Shown here in pieces: positions 42,355 through 52,092 of a stretch of DNA of 64,000 nt (its first letter is position 1; every line of letters starts with the position of its first letter). The stretch is from Mesorhizobium loti. Its GTDB lineage: Bacteria > Pseudomonadota > Alphaproteobacteria > Rhizobiales > Rhizobiaceae. The notes beneath the pieces were generated by a model. The model was not told the origin of the DNA. It made no database searches and worked only from the letters and a program-made list of their open reading frames with translations. The stretch is from positions 124,001 through 188,000 of the forward strand of contig AP017605.1 of the NCBI GenBank assembly GCA_002356515.1. Direction: 5' to 3'. The position numbers and the translations under genes are program-made.

Positions 42355-44799
42355 ATGATTCGTCTCATTGGCTATTTTTTCGGCATCGGCACGACGCTGG
42401 CCCTTCTGGCCGCGGCGGGCCTTGCGCTTTACATCGGCCATGTAGCAAAGGATCTGCCTGACTACGAAGTGCTGGCCAAGTACGAACCGCCGGTGACCAC
42501 CCGCATCCATGCCTCGGATGGCTCTCTGATGGCGGAGTATGCGCGCGAACGGCGCCTGTATTTGCCGATTCAGGCGATCCCGGATCGCGTCAAGGCGGCC
42601 TTCCTGTCCGCCGAGGACAAGAACTTCTACAGCCATCCCGGTGTTGACATAACGGGGTTGGGCAGAGCGGTGCTCACTTACGTTTCGGGTGGACCGATGC
42701 AGGGTGGTTCGACGATCACCCAGCAGGTTGCCAAGAACTTCCTTCTCACCAACGAGCGCTCCCTGGAACGCAAGGTCAAGGAGGCCATCCTTTCGTTCCG
42801 CATCGAGCAGGCCTATTCCAAGGATCGTATCCTTGAACTCTATCTCAATGAGATTTTCTTTGGCTTCAACGCCTATGGTGTCGCCGGCGCCGCACTGACC
42901 TATTTCGATAAATCGGTGAACGAACTGACCGTGGCCGAGGCCGCTTATCTGGCATCGCTCCCGAAAGGTCCGGCCAACTACAATCCCTTCAAGCATGCCG
43001 ATCGCGCGATTGAGCGGCGAAACTGGGTCATCGGCCAGATGGTCGAGAACGGTTACGTGACCCCCGAAGAGGGTGCGAAGGCGAAGGCCGAGCCGCTTGG
43101 TGTCGCCCCGCGCCGCACCGGCTCCTATTTGTTCGCGGGCGAATATTTCACCGAAGAGGTTCGTCGACAGATCATCGCCCGCTATGGCGAGAACGCGCTC
43201 TATGAGGGCGGCCTTTCCATCCGCACGACCCTTGACCCGAAGGTTCAGCTCATTGCCCGCAAGGCGATGCAGAACGGTTTGATGAAATACGACACGCTGC
43301 GCGGCTATCGCGGTCCGGTGACGTCGATCGACGTGTCCGGCGACTGGGGACCTCCACTGGGCGCCGTCAAGGGACTGGAAGACGTTCCCGAATGGTCGCT
43401 CGCCGTCGTGCTCGACTCCTCGGCGTCAGGCCTCTCGATCGGCCTGCAGCCCGCACGCCAGGCGTCGGGCGACATCGTCAAGGAGCGTGTCGAAGGCACC
43501 GTCAGCAAGGACGACATGGGCTTTGCCATGCGCCATGTGGTCGACGGCAAGACGGTCAAGGCCAAGTCGCCGTCCGACGTGCTGAAGCCGGGCGACGTCA
43601 TCTTCGTGCAGAAGAACGAAGGTTCCGACAACACCTACAGCTTGCGTCAGGTTCCCGAGGTGGAAGGCGGTCTGATCGCCATGGATCCGCACACTGGCCG
43701 CGTGCTGGCCATGGTCGGCGGCTTCTCCTATTCGCAGTCGGAATTCAACCGCGCCACCCAGGCGATGCGCCAACCGGGTTCCTCGTTCAAGCCGATCGTC
43801 TATTCGGCCGCGCTCGACAACGGCTATACGCCGGCCTCGGTGATCATGGACGGACCGATCACCATCCAGAGCGGCAACACGACCTGGACGCCGAAGAACT
43901 ATGACGGCACGGTCGCCGGGCCGGCAACCCTGCGTTCCGGCATCGAGAAGTCACGCAACCTGATGACGGTGCGGCTTGCCAACGACATGGGCATGAAGCT
44001 GGTCGTCGAATATGCCGAGCGCTTCGGCGTCTATGACCATCTGGCGCCGTATCTGCCGATGGCGCTGGGCTCCGGCGAGACGACCGTCATGCGCATGGTT
44101 TCGGCCTATTCGATCATGGCCAATGGCGGCAAGTCGATCAAGCCATCGCTGATCGACCGCATCCAGGACCGCTACGGCAAGACCGTGTTCAAACAGGACG
44201 AGCGTGGCTGCGAAGGCTGCAACGCGCCTGAATGGAAGAACCAGCCGGAGCCGGAACTGGTCGACAATTCCGAGCAGGTGCTCGATCCGATGACCGCCTA
44301 TCAGATCACTTCCATGATGGAAGGCGTGGTGCAGCGCGGCACCGGCGCCACCATCGGCGAGCTTGGCCGCCACATCGCCGGCAAGACCGGCACCACCAAC
44401 GACGAGAAGGACGCCTGGTTCATCGGCTACACGCCGAACCTCGTGGTTGGTCTCTACATGGGCTACGACACGCCGCGCGGCCTCGGCCATGGCGCCACCG
44501 GCGGCGGTCTGGCCGCCCCGATCTTCAAGGATTTCATGCGCGTCGCGCTGGACGGCACGCCCAATGTCGACTTCAAGGTTCCCGACGGTATGAACCTGAT
44601 CGCCATCAATCGCAAGACCGGCATGCGTGCCGCGTCGGGCGATCCGGGCACCATCATCGAGGCCTTCAAGCCGGGCACCGGTCCCGCCGACAGCTATTGG
44701 GTGATCGGCATGGGGGCCGATGGCTCCAACGCCTCGGGCGGCGCATTGTCGCCGCAGGCCAACCAGGCCATCCAGGACGGCGGCGGCGGCCTTTACTGA
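42355..44799 (+). CDS. mrcA: Penicillin-binding protein 1A, bifunctional transglycosylase/transpeptidase
   Basis: Class A PBP that polymerises and cross-links peptidoglycan. The 814-residue protein has one N-terminal membrane anchor (~5-28). A GT51 domain follows with the catalytic Glu87 in LSAEDKNFYSHPG, GGSTITQQVAKNF and LNEIFFG. An OB-like insert (~300-440) precedes the transpeptidase domain: SSFK at 476-479 (nucleophile Ser476), SRN at 533-535 and KTGTT from 677. Length fits PBP1A. The gene follows amiC and precedes prfB, an order I recall from other Rhizobiales. Confidence 0.95.
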   Translation: MIRLIGYFFGIGTTLALLAAAGLALYIGHVAKDLPDYEVLAKYEPPVTTRIHASDGSLMAEYARERRLYLPIQAIPDRVKAAFLSAEDKNFYSHPGVDITGLGRAVLTYVSGGPMQGGSTITQQVAKNFLLTNERSLERKVKEAILSFRIEQAYSKDRILELYLNEIFFGFNAYGVAGAALTYFDKSVNELTVAEAAYLASLPKGPANYNPFKHADRAIERRNWVIGQMVENGYVTPEEGAKAKAEPLGVAPRRTGSYLFAGEYFTEEVRRQIIARYGENALYEGGLSIRTTLDPKVQLIARKAMQNGLMKYDTLRGYRGPVTSIDVSGDWGPPLGAVKGLEDVPEWSLAVVLDSSASGLSIGLQPARQASGDIVKERVEGTVSKDDMGFAMRHVVDGKTVKAKSPSDVLKPGDVIFVQKNEGSDNTYSLRQVPEVEGGLIAMDPHTGRVLAMVGGFSYSQSEFNRATQAMRQPGSSFKPIVYSAALDNGYTPASVIMDGPITIQSGNTTWTPKNYDGTVAGPATLRSGIEKSRNLMTVRLANDMGMKLVVEYAERFGVYDHLAPYLPMALGSGETTVMRMVSAYSIMANGGKSIKPSLIDRIQDRYGKTVFKQDERGCEGCNAPEWKNQPEPELVDNSEQVLDPMTAYQITSMMEGVVQRGTGATIGELGRHIAGKTGTTNDEKDAWFIGYTPNLVVGLYMGYDTPRGLGHGATGGGLAAPIFKDFMRVALDGTPNVDFKVPDGMNLIAINRKTGMRAASGDPGTIIEAFKPGTGPADSYWVIGMGADGSNASGGALSPQANQAIQDGGGGLY

Positions 44800-44821
44800 C
44801 GGGTCCCAATGCCTGACCGCT

Positions 44822-44843
44822 GGGCTGGCCTCGGGGCCGGCCC
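44822..44843 (+). terminator. Hairpin after mrcA
   Basis: 9-bp stem GGGCTGGCC / GGCCGGCCC with one mismatch and a TCGG loop, 23 nt past the stop, followed by ATTTCGCTTT. Likely a transcription stop for mrcA, with an imperfect T-tract. Confidence 0.5.
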
Positions 44844-44927
44844 ATTTCGCTTTACACGTGGCGGCGCCGTCCCTATGTATCGCGCCGACCGAAGTGTCAC
44901 TTCAGCAACAGGACAAAATACCAGGCC

Positions 44928-46059
44928 ATGCGCGCGGAAACGCAGAATATTGTCGACGAGATCAGGCAGGCGATAACCCTGCTGAGGAGGCATCTTTGAC
45001 TGGGATCAGGCCATAAAGCGGCTTGAATACCTGAATGTGCGCGCCGAGGACGCCAGCCTCTGGAACGAACCGCTGGAAGCGCAGAAGCTGATGCGCGAAC
45101 GCCAGGGCCTCGAGGAAGGCATCGCGGCGGTCAAGGGCCTGACCCAGGCGCTGGAAGACAATATCGGCCTGATCGAACTCGGCGAGGAAGAGGGCGACGA
45201 GGGCGTTATCGCCGAGGCCGAAGCGGCGATCCGCTCGATGCAGGGCGAGGCCAAGGCCCGCCAGGTCGAAACGCTGCTGTCGGGCGAGGCGGACGCCAAC
45301 GACACCTATCTCGAAGTTCATGCCGGCGCCGGCGGCACCGAGAGCCAGGACTGGGCCTCGATGCTGCTGCGCATGTACACGCGCTGGGCCGAACGCCGCC
45401 GCTTCAAGGTCGAGGTGCTGGAAGTGCATGACGGCGAAGAGGCCGGCATCAAATCCGCTACGCTCTTGATCAAGGGCCACAATGCCTATGGCTGGCTGAA
45501 GACCGAATCCGGTGTCCACCGCCTGGTGCGCATTTCGCCCTATGACAGCAATGCGCGCCGCCATACGTCCTTCTCCAGCATCTGGGTCTACCCAGTCGTC
45601 GATGACAGGATCGAGATCGATGTTTCGGAATCGGATGTGCGCATCGACACTTACCGCTCATCGGGTTCTGGCGGCCAGCACGTCAACACCACCGATTCGG
45701 CCGTGCGCATCACCCATATCGCCACGGGCATCGCGGTCGCCTGCCAGGCCGAGCGTTCGCAGCATAAGAACAAGGCCAAGGCCTGGGAGATGCTGCGCTC
45801 GCGCCTCTACGAGGAAGAGTTGAAGAAGCGCGAAGCCGTCGCCAATGCCACCGAAGCCTCGAAGAGCGACATCGGCTGGGGTCACCAGATCCGCTCTTAC
45901 GTGCTGCAGCCCTATCAGTTGGTGAAGGATCTGCGCACCGGCGTCGAAAGCACCAGCCCGTCGAGCGTGCTCGACGGCGACCTCGACGATTTCATGGAAG
46001 CCTCGCTGTCGCAACGCATCGAGGGTGGTGCTGGTGAGGCCGTGGCGGATCTGGACTAG
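44928..46059 (+). CDS. prfB: Peptide chain release factor 2, expressed by programmed +1 frameshift
   Basis: RF2 releases proteins at UGA and UAA. It is encoded as join(44928..44996, 44998..46059), about 376 residues. The first 23 codons end at an in-frame TGA (44997-44999), and shifting +1 at CTT gives GAC TGG GAT CAG GCC and the rest of RF2. The recoding signal is intact: GAGGAGG at 44984-44990, a 3-nt spacer, then CTTTGAC, exactly as in E. coli prfB. The main body has [14 protein letters not shown] in place of the usual SPF tripeptide region, and the peptidyl-transferase motif GSGGQHVN (GGQ at 248-250). RF2 thereby senses its own level: low RF2 pauses at TGA and shifts. Confidence 0.95.
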
Positions 46060-46327
46060 CTCCGTCCGCCACCAAACCCGCATTTGCCACCGCTCGCATC
46101 TTCGGGGAACATCTTGTTGCTGCCCCAAGCGGCCGGACGACGGATGCGGTCCGGCTACGCAGCAATTTCTTGCGCCGACTCACATTTCGGCTCACCATTT
46201 AAGGCAGGAGGAGACAAAAGCATTTATGGCCGGTCGCGGCATATCTGCTGACGATTGGCCGCTGGGAAGACACGTTCCGGGAACGGGCAGGCGTAACGCT
46301 TGAACCTCGTTTGAAAGGAACGTTCCC

Positions 46328-46705
46328 ATGTTTGCCGCCAATTCCAGATCGGCCATCGCCGGTCCATCGGTTGGCCAGCTTCTCCTTCCTCTGTTTGCAG
46401 CCTCAGCGATCGCGCTCATGACGATGCCTGCCTTGGCACATGACGCAAAACCGACCGCGGCCAAGCCGCAAGGCTGGAGCTATCCGTTCGCCTGCTGTGC
46501 GAACTACGACTGCCACGAAGTGTCGCAAACCTCGATCAGCGAGCGCCCGGAAGGTTATGTCATCAAGGACACCGGGGAGGTGCTGGCCTACAGCGACAGA
46601 CGCATCAAGGATTCGCCCGACGGTGAATTCCATTGGTGTGCGCACGAGGCTGGCCTCGATGCCGGCAAGACCATCTGCCTGTTCGTGCCGCCATCGTCAT
46701 ACTGA
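46328..46705 (+). CDS. Small exported cysteine-containing protein, unknown function
   Basis: A 125-residue protein with an N-terminal signal sequence (to ~residue 38, ending MPALAHD). The mature part has GWSYPFACCANYDCHEV and later FHWCAHEAG and KTICLFVPP: five cysteines, which suggests disulfides or metal binding. Similar small exported proteins are widespread in Rhizobiales in my recollection, none with known function. It has its own 268-bp upstream region and no obvious operon partner. Confidence 0.65.
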   Translation: MFAANSRSAIAGPSVGQLLLPLFAASAIALMTMPALAHDAKPTAAKPQGWSYPFACCANYDCHEVSQTSISERPEGYVIKDTGEVLAYSDRRIKDSPDGEFHWCAHEAGLDAGKTICLFVPPSSY

Positions 46706-46813
46706 GTCTGCTGTCGGCTGTTCAGGCGTAGAGCCTGCTGACAGGCAGTTGTCAGGATCGCTTCTTTATGGTGCCCTGCCGCATGGGCGGCGGACAATGG
46801 AGAGGTGATGTTG

Positions 46814-47182
46814 ATGACCATCAAGGCGAGCTGCCACTGCAAGGCGACGACATTCGAGGTTTCTGAGGCACCGCAGACGGTGACGCAATGCACCTGCTCG
46901 TTCTGCTCGAAACGCGGCTCGCTCTGGGCTTACTACGTCCCGTCGCAGTTCAAGCTGACCAGTCCGCCGGAAAACGTTTCTGTCTATCAGTGGGGGTCGA
47001 AAACCGTGAAGCACGGGTTTTGCGCGACCTGCGGCTGCGGCACTTTCACCGAAACACCGGATTGGTCCACCGGCGAGCCGGATTTCGACAATCCGAAGAT
47101 TAGCGTCAACTCGCGGTTGTTCGATGATTTCGATCTCGACAAGGTGGAAGTGGTGGTCATAGACGGCAAGAATCTCTGGTAG
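46814..47182 (+). CDS. GFA-family (CENP-V/GFA fold) zinc protein
   Basis: A 122-residue protein of the glutathione-dependent formaldehyde-activating (GFA) fold: KASCHCKATTFEV, QCTCSFCSKRGSLWAYY, and KHGFCATCGCGTFTE, supplying the Cys ligands for structural and catalytic zinc. Family members are mostly of unproven activity, and the formaldehyde role is shown only for a few. ATG at 46814 is preferred (GGAGAGG 9 nt upstream) over GTG at 46805 or ATG at 46808. Confidence 0.87.
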   Translation: MTIKASCHCKATTFEVSEAPQTVTQCTCSFCSKRGSLWAYYVPSQFKLTSPPENVSVYQWGSKTVKHGFCATCGCGTFTETPDWSTGEPDFDNPKISVNSRLFDDFDLDKVEVVVIDGKNLW

Positions 47183-47332
47183 CCGGCCAAGGCGGTCGTC
47201 ATGTAATTGGCCCCGGGAAAAGCCGTCCTCGGCGCTTTTCCCGTTCCGCTTTTCGCCGCAATTCATGGTACAAGTCGCGGGAAGGGCTGATTTGGCGCCG
47301 TCGAAAAGGCGCGACTTGGAGAGGGACCATCT

Positions 47333-47983
47333 ATGAAGAAAACCGTGCTCGTCGTCGTGGCGACGGCTCTGCTCGTGAGCGCCTGCACCACCACCGATCC
47401 GTATACGGGCGACCAGAAGATTTCCAACACGGCAGCAGGTGCCGGCCTTGGTGCCCTGGCAGGCGCTAGCCTTGGTCTGCTTGCCGGTGGCAATGACCGC
47501 CGTAACGCGCTGATCGGCGCTGGCATCGGTGCACTGGCCGGCGGCGCCATCGGCGCCACCATGGATCAGAACGAAGCAGAACTGCGCCGGCAGCTCGAGG
47601 GCACTGGTGTCAGCGTCACCCGCAGTGGCGACCAGATCATCCTCAACATGCCGTCGGACATCACCTTCAATGTCGATCAGGATGCGGTCAAGCCCGGCTT
47701 CTATCCGGTGCTGAACTCGGTTGCACTGGTGCTGAAGAAATTCAAGCAGACCACCGTCGACGTGTTCGGCCACACCGATTCGACCGGCGGCGACCAGCAC
47801 AATTTCGATCTGTCACAGCGCCGCGCGCTGGCGGTCGCCAACTATCTGTCCGGTCAGGGCGTCGATCAGCGCCGCTTCGCCGTCACCGGCTTCGGCAAGA
47901 CGCGGCCGATCGCATCCAATGCGACGGCCGCCGGCCGCGAGCAGAACCGTCGCGTCGAGATCCAGCTGTCGCCGCTCACCTGA
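47333..47983 (+). CDS. OmpA-family outer-membrane lipoprotein with glycine-zipper segment
   Basis: A 216-residue lipoprotein: signal peptide with lipobox LVSAC (Cys18), a glycine-zipper region (~35-75, GAGLGALAGASLGLLAGG and GIGALAGGAIGATM), and an OmpA-like peptidoglycan-binding domain (~100-212). The last contains VFGHTDSTGGDQHNFDLSQRRALAVANYL and a C-terminal NRRVEI. It tethers the outer membrane to the wall. A strong terminator follows. Confidence 0.92.
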   Translation: MKKTVLVVVATALLVSACTTTDPYTGDQKISNTAAGAGLGALAGASLGLLAGGNDRRNALIGAGIGALAGGAIGATMDQNEAELRRQLEGTGVSVTRSGDQIILNMPSDITFNVDQDAVKPGFYPVLNSVALVLKKFKQTTVDVFGHTDSTGGDQHNFDLSQRRALAVANYLSGQGVDQRRFAVTGFGKTRPIASNATAAGREQNRRVEIQLSPLT

Positions 47984-48004
47984 TCTTTTCGGCAATCGAA
48001 TGCG

Positions 48005-48031
48005 AAACGGCCCCCAAGCGGGGCCGTTTTT
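48005..48031 (+). terminator. Rho-independent terminator of the OmpA lipoprotein gene
   Basis: 10-bp stem AAACGGCCCC / GGGGCCGTTT with a 5-nt loop and a T5 run, 22 nt past the stop. Confidence 0.9.
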
Positions 48032-48228
48032 GCTTGCCCGGCCATCGACGCTCTCCAGATTGCTCCGCTTAAATATTAGATAGTTCTAAATAACAACTTT
48101 CCCGTAGTCATCGAAAGGGCTAGCATCGTCACCGTTCCAGAGGGGATGAGGCGGTACTACCGGCCGCGCAATAAGCATTTTCCCGCCTCGGTCTTGCACG
48201 GCCAGATCAGAAAGTCTGGGAGGAATGC

Positions 48229-48837
48229 ATGACAAGAACAGCCAGCCTTGGACGCTGCGGCGTCCTCGCTTTGACCGGCATTTTGGGTGTGTGGTTGGGA
48301 CTCGCCACGGCTCGGGCCGAGGACGCCAACAAGGCCGATATCGAAGCCTTGAAGAAATCATTGGCCAAGTATGAAGACTACACCGCAGCTGTCCGCGACC
48401 TCTATCTGTCGACCGTCGGCTGCGTCTATTACAGCGGAGAAAAAATAGCGGGCGCGATGGATTATCCGAAAGGCGCCATGGGCATCCATTTCGTCAACGT
48501 CCCCAGCGTCGGCCAGAAACTCGATCCGATGAAGCCCAACGTCCTGATCTACGAGCCGACCAAGAAAGGCCTGAAGTTGGTCGGTGTGGAATGGCTGGTG
48601 CCGCTGACGCCGGACGTCAAAGCACCGCCGAAGCTGTTTGGCCAAACCTTCATGGGGCCGATGGAGGGACACTATCCGCTCATCCCGAGGGAATTCGTCC
48701 ACTACGACCTTCACGCCTGGCTGTTCAGGGACAATCCGAACGGCATGTTCAGTCCGACGAACCCCAACGTGAAATGCAACAAGGCCGAGTTTCCGATGCT
48801 GGAGAAGCCGACCAAGATGATGCCTGGGCCGATGTAA
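48229..48837 (+). CDS. Exported protein of unknown function
   Basis: A 202-residue protein with a signal peptide (to ~residue 30, ending ATARAE), then a helical stretch (ADIEALKKSLAKYEDY) and a compact domain. That domain has GAMGIHFVN, LDPMKPNVLIYEPTKKGLKLVGVEWLVP and EFVHYDLHAWLFRDNPNGMFSPTNPNVKC. The HYDLHAWLFRDNP block is distinctive and I recall it in other bacterial hypothetical proteins, but know no function. Two cysteines remain in the mature part. It stands alone, with an AT-rich upstream patch (48060-48100). Confidence 0.7.
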   Translation: MTRTASLGRCGVLALTGILGVWLGLATARAEDANKADIEALKKSLAKYEDYTAAVRDLYLSTVGCVYYSGEKIAGAMDYPKGAMGIHFVNVPSVGQKLDPMKPNVLIYEPTKKGLKLVGVEWLVPLTPDVKAPPKLFGQTFMGPMEGHYPLIPREFVHYDLHAWLFRDNPNGMFSPTNPNVKCNKAEFPMLEKPTKMMPGPM

Positions 48838-49004
48838 CGGGCGACCCAAGCCAATGCATGTCGTCCAGGAGTGGCTCTGGTTTCGAGAGCAGCACGGCAT
48901 GCATGAAACAGGACTAGGCGCGTCGCCTGAATCCGTTCGAAGCGATGCATGGAGTTCGCCGAGGGGGGCAAGCCGGTTGGCTTGCCGCCCGAAGGCTGTC
49001 GGGA

Positions 49005-50654
49005 TCAGACCTTGGCGACGATGCGCATGAAGGCCGGCATGTCATCGCCAAAGCCCACGGTGGTGTCGTTGTCTTCCTGGTGGCGGTGACGGGCAGGGCG
49101 GTTGCTGTCGCGCTGCGGCCTGGTGTCACCCCGTTCCGGTGCGCGCTGCTCGTTGCGATCGGAGGATTTGCGCTCCGTGTTGTCCGAGCGGATCGCCTCC
49201 TTGCGCGCGCGCCGTTCGCCGATGTCGGCGACAGCCGTCTCAGCCACATCGGGCTGTTCTTGCTGTGCGATGACCGGAGAGGCATCTTCCTCTGCATGTC
49301 TGGCGCGACGCTCGCCGCCCTTTTTGCGCTCGCCCCTGTCTTTGCGATCATCGTCCTTGCGGCCGGCGCGACGCGGCGCGCCCTTGCCCCGGCGCGGTGC
49401 ATCGTCTTCACTTTCGCTGGCGACCACGGTCGACAGGTCACCGTCATGCCACTCGATCTTGTTGCCGATCAGCCGTTCGATGGCGTCGATATACTTGGTG
49501 TCCGACTTGGTCGCGATGGTGAACGACTTGCCGGAGCGCCCGGCGCGGCCCGTGCGGCCAATGCGGTGGACATAGTCCTCGGCATGGATCGGTACGTCAT
49601 AGTTGAAGACGTGGCTGACATCGGGGATGTCGAGACCGCGCGCGGCGACGTCCGAAGCCACGAGGTAGCGCAGCTTTCCGTCACGGAAATTGGCCAACAT
49701 CTGCATGCGGGCGCGCTGGTCCATGTCGCCATGCAGGGCGCCGGCATCGAAATCATACTTCAGCAGCGAGCGGAACAGTTCCGACACCTCGACCTTGCGG
49801 TTGCAGAAGATGATGGCGTTCTTCAACTCCGCGTCTTCGGCCTTGATGAGATTGCGCAGCGTCTCGCGCTTGTCCCAGGGCTTCGAACCGGATTTGACCA
49901 GCCGCTGGATGATGTTGGTGGCGGCCGACGCCGCCTTCGAAACTTCGACACGCACGGGCGCGTGCAGGAATTTCTCCGTCAGCTTGGTGATTTCCGGCGG
50001 CATGGTCGCCGAGAAGAACAGCGTCTGCCGGGTGAACGGGATCATCTCGCAGATGCGCTCGATATCGGGAATGAAGCCCATGTCGAGCATACGGTCGGCT
50101 TCGTCGATGACGAGAATCTCGACACCGTTGAGCAAAAGCTTACCGCGCTCGCGGTGGTCGAGCAGACGACCCGGCGTCGCGATCAGCACGTCGGCGCCGC
50201 GCTCCAGCTTCTTGTCCTGCTCGTCGAACGACACGCCGCCGATCAAAAGCGCGATGTTGAGCTTGTGGTTCTTGCCGTATTTGACGAAGTTTTCTTCGAC
50301 CTGCGCGGCAAGCTCACGCGTCGGCTCCAGGATCAGCGTGCGCGGCATCCGGGCGCGGGCACGGCCCTTTTCCAGCCGGGTCAGCATCGGCAGCACGAAG
50401 GAGGCGGTCTTGCCGGTGCCGGTCTGGGCTATGCCCAGCACGTCCTTGCCGAGCAAGGCGTGCGGGATCGCACCAGCCTGGATCGGAGTCGGCTGCGTGT
50501 AGCCGGCATCGGTAACTGCGGAAAGCACCTTCGGCGACAGGCCGAGGTCTGAAAAGGTCAACGCTTCTTGAGCGATCGTGGTGTCTGAGGACAAGTGTTG
50601 TTGTCTTTGGCTGGTTCGGGGAGGCGCAACGTTATTCGTCGCGGCAAGCGCCAC
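49005..50654 (-). CDS. DEAD-box ATP-dependent RNA helicase (RhlE-like)
   Basis: A 549-residue helicase. It has the Q motif (YTQPTPIQAGAIP), motif I AQTGTGKT, PTRELAAQ, TPGRLLD, the DEAD box in LVIDEADRMLDMGF, SAT, and the C-terminal lobe with ALHGDMDQRAR and HRIGRTGRAGRSG. The last ~150 residues are disordered and Arg/Asp/Glu-rich (for example GERKKGGERRARHAEED), ending in MPAFMRIVAKV. It likely remodels RNA or ribosomes in decay or cold adaptation. The start is uncertain: GTG at 50654 (used here) or a TTG near 50591. Confidence 0.92.
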   Translation of the reverse strand: MALAATNNVAPPRTSQRQQHLSSDTTIAQEALTFSDLGLSPKVLSAVTDAGYTQPTPIQAGAIPHALLGKDVLGIAQTGTGKTASFVLPMLTRLEKGRARARMPRTLILEPTRELAAQVEENFVKYGKNHKLNIALLIGGVSFDEQDKKLERGADVLIATPGRLLDHRERGKLLLNGVEILVIDEADRMLDMGFIPDIERICEMIPFTRQTLFFSATMPPEITKLTEKFLHAPVRVEVSKAASAATNIIQRLVKSGSKPWDKRETLRNLIKAEDAELKNAIIFCNRKVEVSELFRSLLKYDFDAGALHGDMDQRARMQMLANFRDGKLRYLVASDVAARGLDIPDVSHVFNYDVPIHAEDYVHRIGRTGRAGRSGKSFTIATKSDTKYIDAIERLIGNKIEWHDGDLSTVVASESEDDAPRRGKGAPRRAGRKDDDRKDRGERKKGGERRARHAEEDASPVIAQQEQPDVAETAVADIGERRARKEAIRSDNTERKSSDRNEQRAPERGDTRPQRDSNRPARHRHQEDNDTTVGFGDDMPAFMRIVAKV

Positions 50655-50786
50655 GCGCCTGCAAGATTGGCAATGCGATTAGGCGCAAGCCCGCGATTTG
50701 TCAACAGAAACGGGCGGGATTGGCGCGATTGTGAAGTTGTAACCTTAATCGCGATGCTTAATCCGGCCGCTTCTCTCTGTGCCGGC

Positions 50787-51560
50787 TCAATACCGGAACT
50801 GTTCAGCCAGGATGCGCTCGTTCCAGGAGTGGTTGGGGTCAAACAGCAAGGTCGCCGTCGCTGACGGCGACTCCCGCACCGTTACCGAAGTCACCGCCTT
50901 GACCTCCGTATGGTCGGCGGCGGCATTTACCGGCCGCTTTTCCGGCTCCAGAATGTCGAAGCGCACGGTTGCCTTGTTGGAGAGCAATGCGCCACGCCAG
51001 CGGCGCGGGCGAAACGGGCTGACCGGCGTCAGTGCCAGCAGCGGCGCGTCGAGCGGCAGGATCGGGCCGTGCGCGGAAAGATTGTAGGCGGTGGATCCGG
51101 CCGGCGTCGCGATCATGACGCCATCGCAGCTGAGTTCCTCGAGCCGTATCTGGTCGTCGACGCTGATGCGGATCTTGGCCGTCTGATAGGATTGGCGCCA
51201 CAGCGCAACTTCGTTGATCGCCAGCGCCGAAAGGGTTTCGCCTTCCGAGGTGACGGCCAGCATTTCCAGCGGGCGGATGGTTTCCGCGACCGCTGCCGCG
51301 ATCCGCTCGGTAAGCCCCCCGGAACGGTACTCGTTCATCAGGAACCCGATGGTGCCACGGTTCATGCCGTAGACTTTCTTTCCCGTTCCCATCGTGTCGC
51401 GCAAGGTCTGCAGCAGGAAGCCGTCGCCGCCCAGGGCCACCACAACGGCGGCATCCGCGATTGAACACTGGCCATAGCGCGCCGACAGGCTTTCCAGCGC
51501 CGCCTTGGCGTCTGCTGTGTCGGACGAGACGAAGGCGATGCTGTTGGCGGCTGTGCTCAT
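50787..51560 (-). CDS. nadK: NAD kinase
   Basis: NadK phosphorylates NAD to NADP. The 257-residue protein has the GGDG motif in [31 protein letters not shown], the [25 protein letters not shown] block and a C-terminal beta-sandwich. ATG at 51560 with GGGGAG upstream. The reading frame stays open far upstream to 52175, but that part is Ser/Arg-rich, overlaps a likely plus-strand gene and is not NadK-like. Transcribed alone by position. Confidence 0.94.
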   Translation of the reverse strand: MSTAANSIAFVSSDTADAKAALESLSARYGQCSIADAAVVVALGGDGFLLQTLRDTMGTGKKVYGMNRGTIGFLMNEYRSGGLTERIAAAVAETIRPLEMLAVTSEGETLSALAINEVALWRQSYQTAKIRISVDDQIRLEELSCDGVMIATPAGSTAYNLSAHGPILPLDAPLLALTPVSPFRPRRWRGALLSNKATVRFDILEPEKRPVNAAADHTEVKAVTSVTVRESPSATATLLFDPNHSWNERILAEQFRY

Positions 51561-51774
51561 GGCTCCCCGATCGCGACCGATTGCGGCGGGTCTGGCCGCG
51601 CGCCAGCGCCGGGGTAGCATGGTGCGGGCAGGTCTGCAAAGAGAGCCGTTGCGCCACGGGGCAAAGCCACGCCGCGACAGCATCGTCCCGACCGGCAGGT
51701 CGCGCTTCATGACAGGGCACGCGCGAATGTGATGGTTAAGGCGGGGCTTAAAGTCTCGTAAAGGTGGAGGGATC

Positions 51775-52092
51775 ATGTTAGCCGGCATGGATGGCGTGGG
51801 GGCGCCCGCAGCACTGCCGTATCCTTCGGGACGGCAAGAGGACGCTGCGGCACTTTTGATTTGTGCGCATGATTCCCGGAAATATCTTGATGTTCGGGGC
51901 ACGCACCAACCAGACGAGGCCGACATATTGCCGGTAGCACGCCTGATCATCGTCTTTGTCATGCTGGGTGGCTTCGCGCTCGTCTTCGCCGAGATTGTGC
52001 GCCAGTCGGAAGAAATGAGCAGCAGACCGCTACCGACGGCGTCACGCTGTGGCGATGCTACGGGAATGCCTTGCCCGCAAAGGGCACTGTAG
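51775..52092 (+). CDS. Possible small membrane protein
   Basis: A 105-residue frame with a single clear hydrophobic segment near residues 54-71 ([20 protein letters not shown]), an ATG at 51775 and a strong SD (AGGTGGAGGG, 3-12 nt upstream). I recognise no family and the flanks are low in predicted structure, so it may or may not be a real gene. It lies opposite an open but unlikely extension of nadK. Confidence 0.4.
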   Translation: MLAGMDGVGAPAALPYPSGRQEDAAALLICAHDSRKYLDVRGTHQPDEADILPVARLIIVFVMLGGFALVFAEIVRQSEEMSSRPLPTASRCGDATGMPCPQRAL

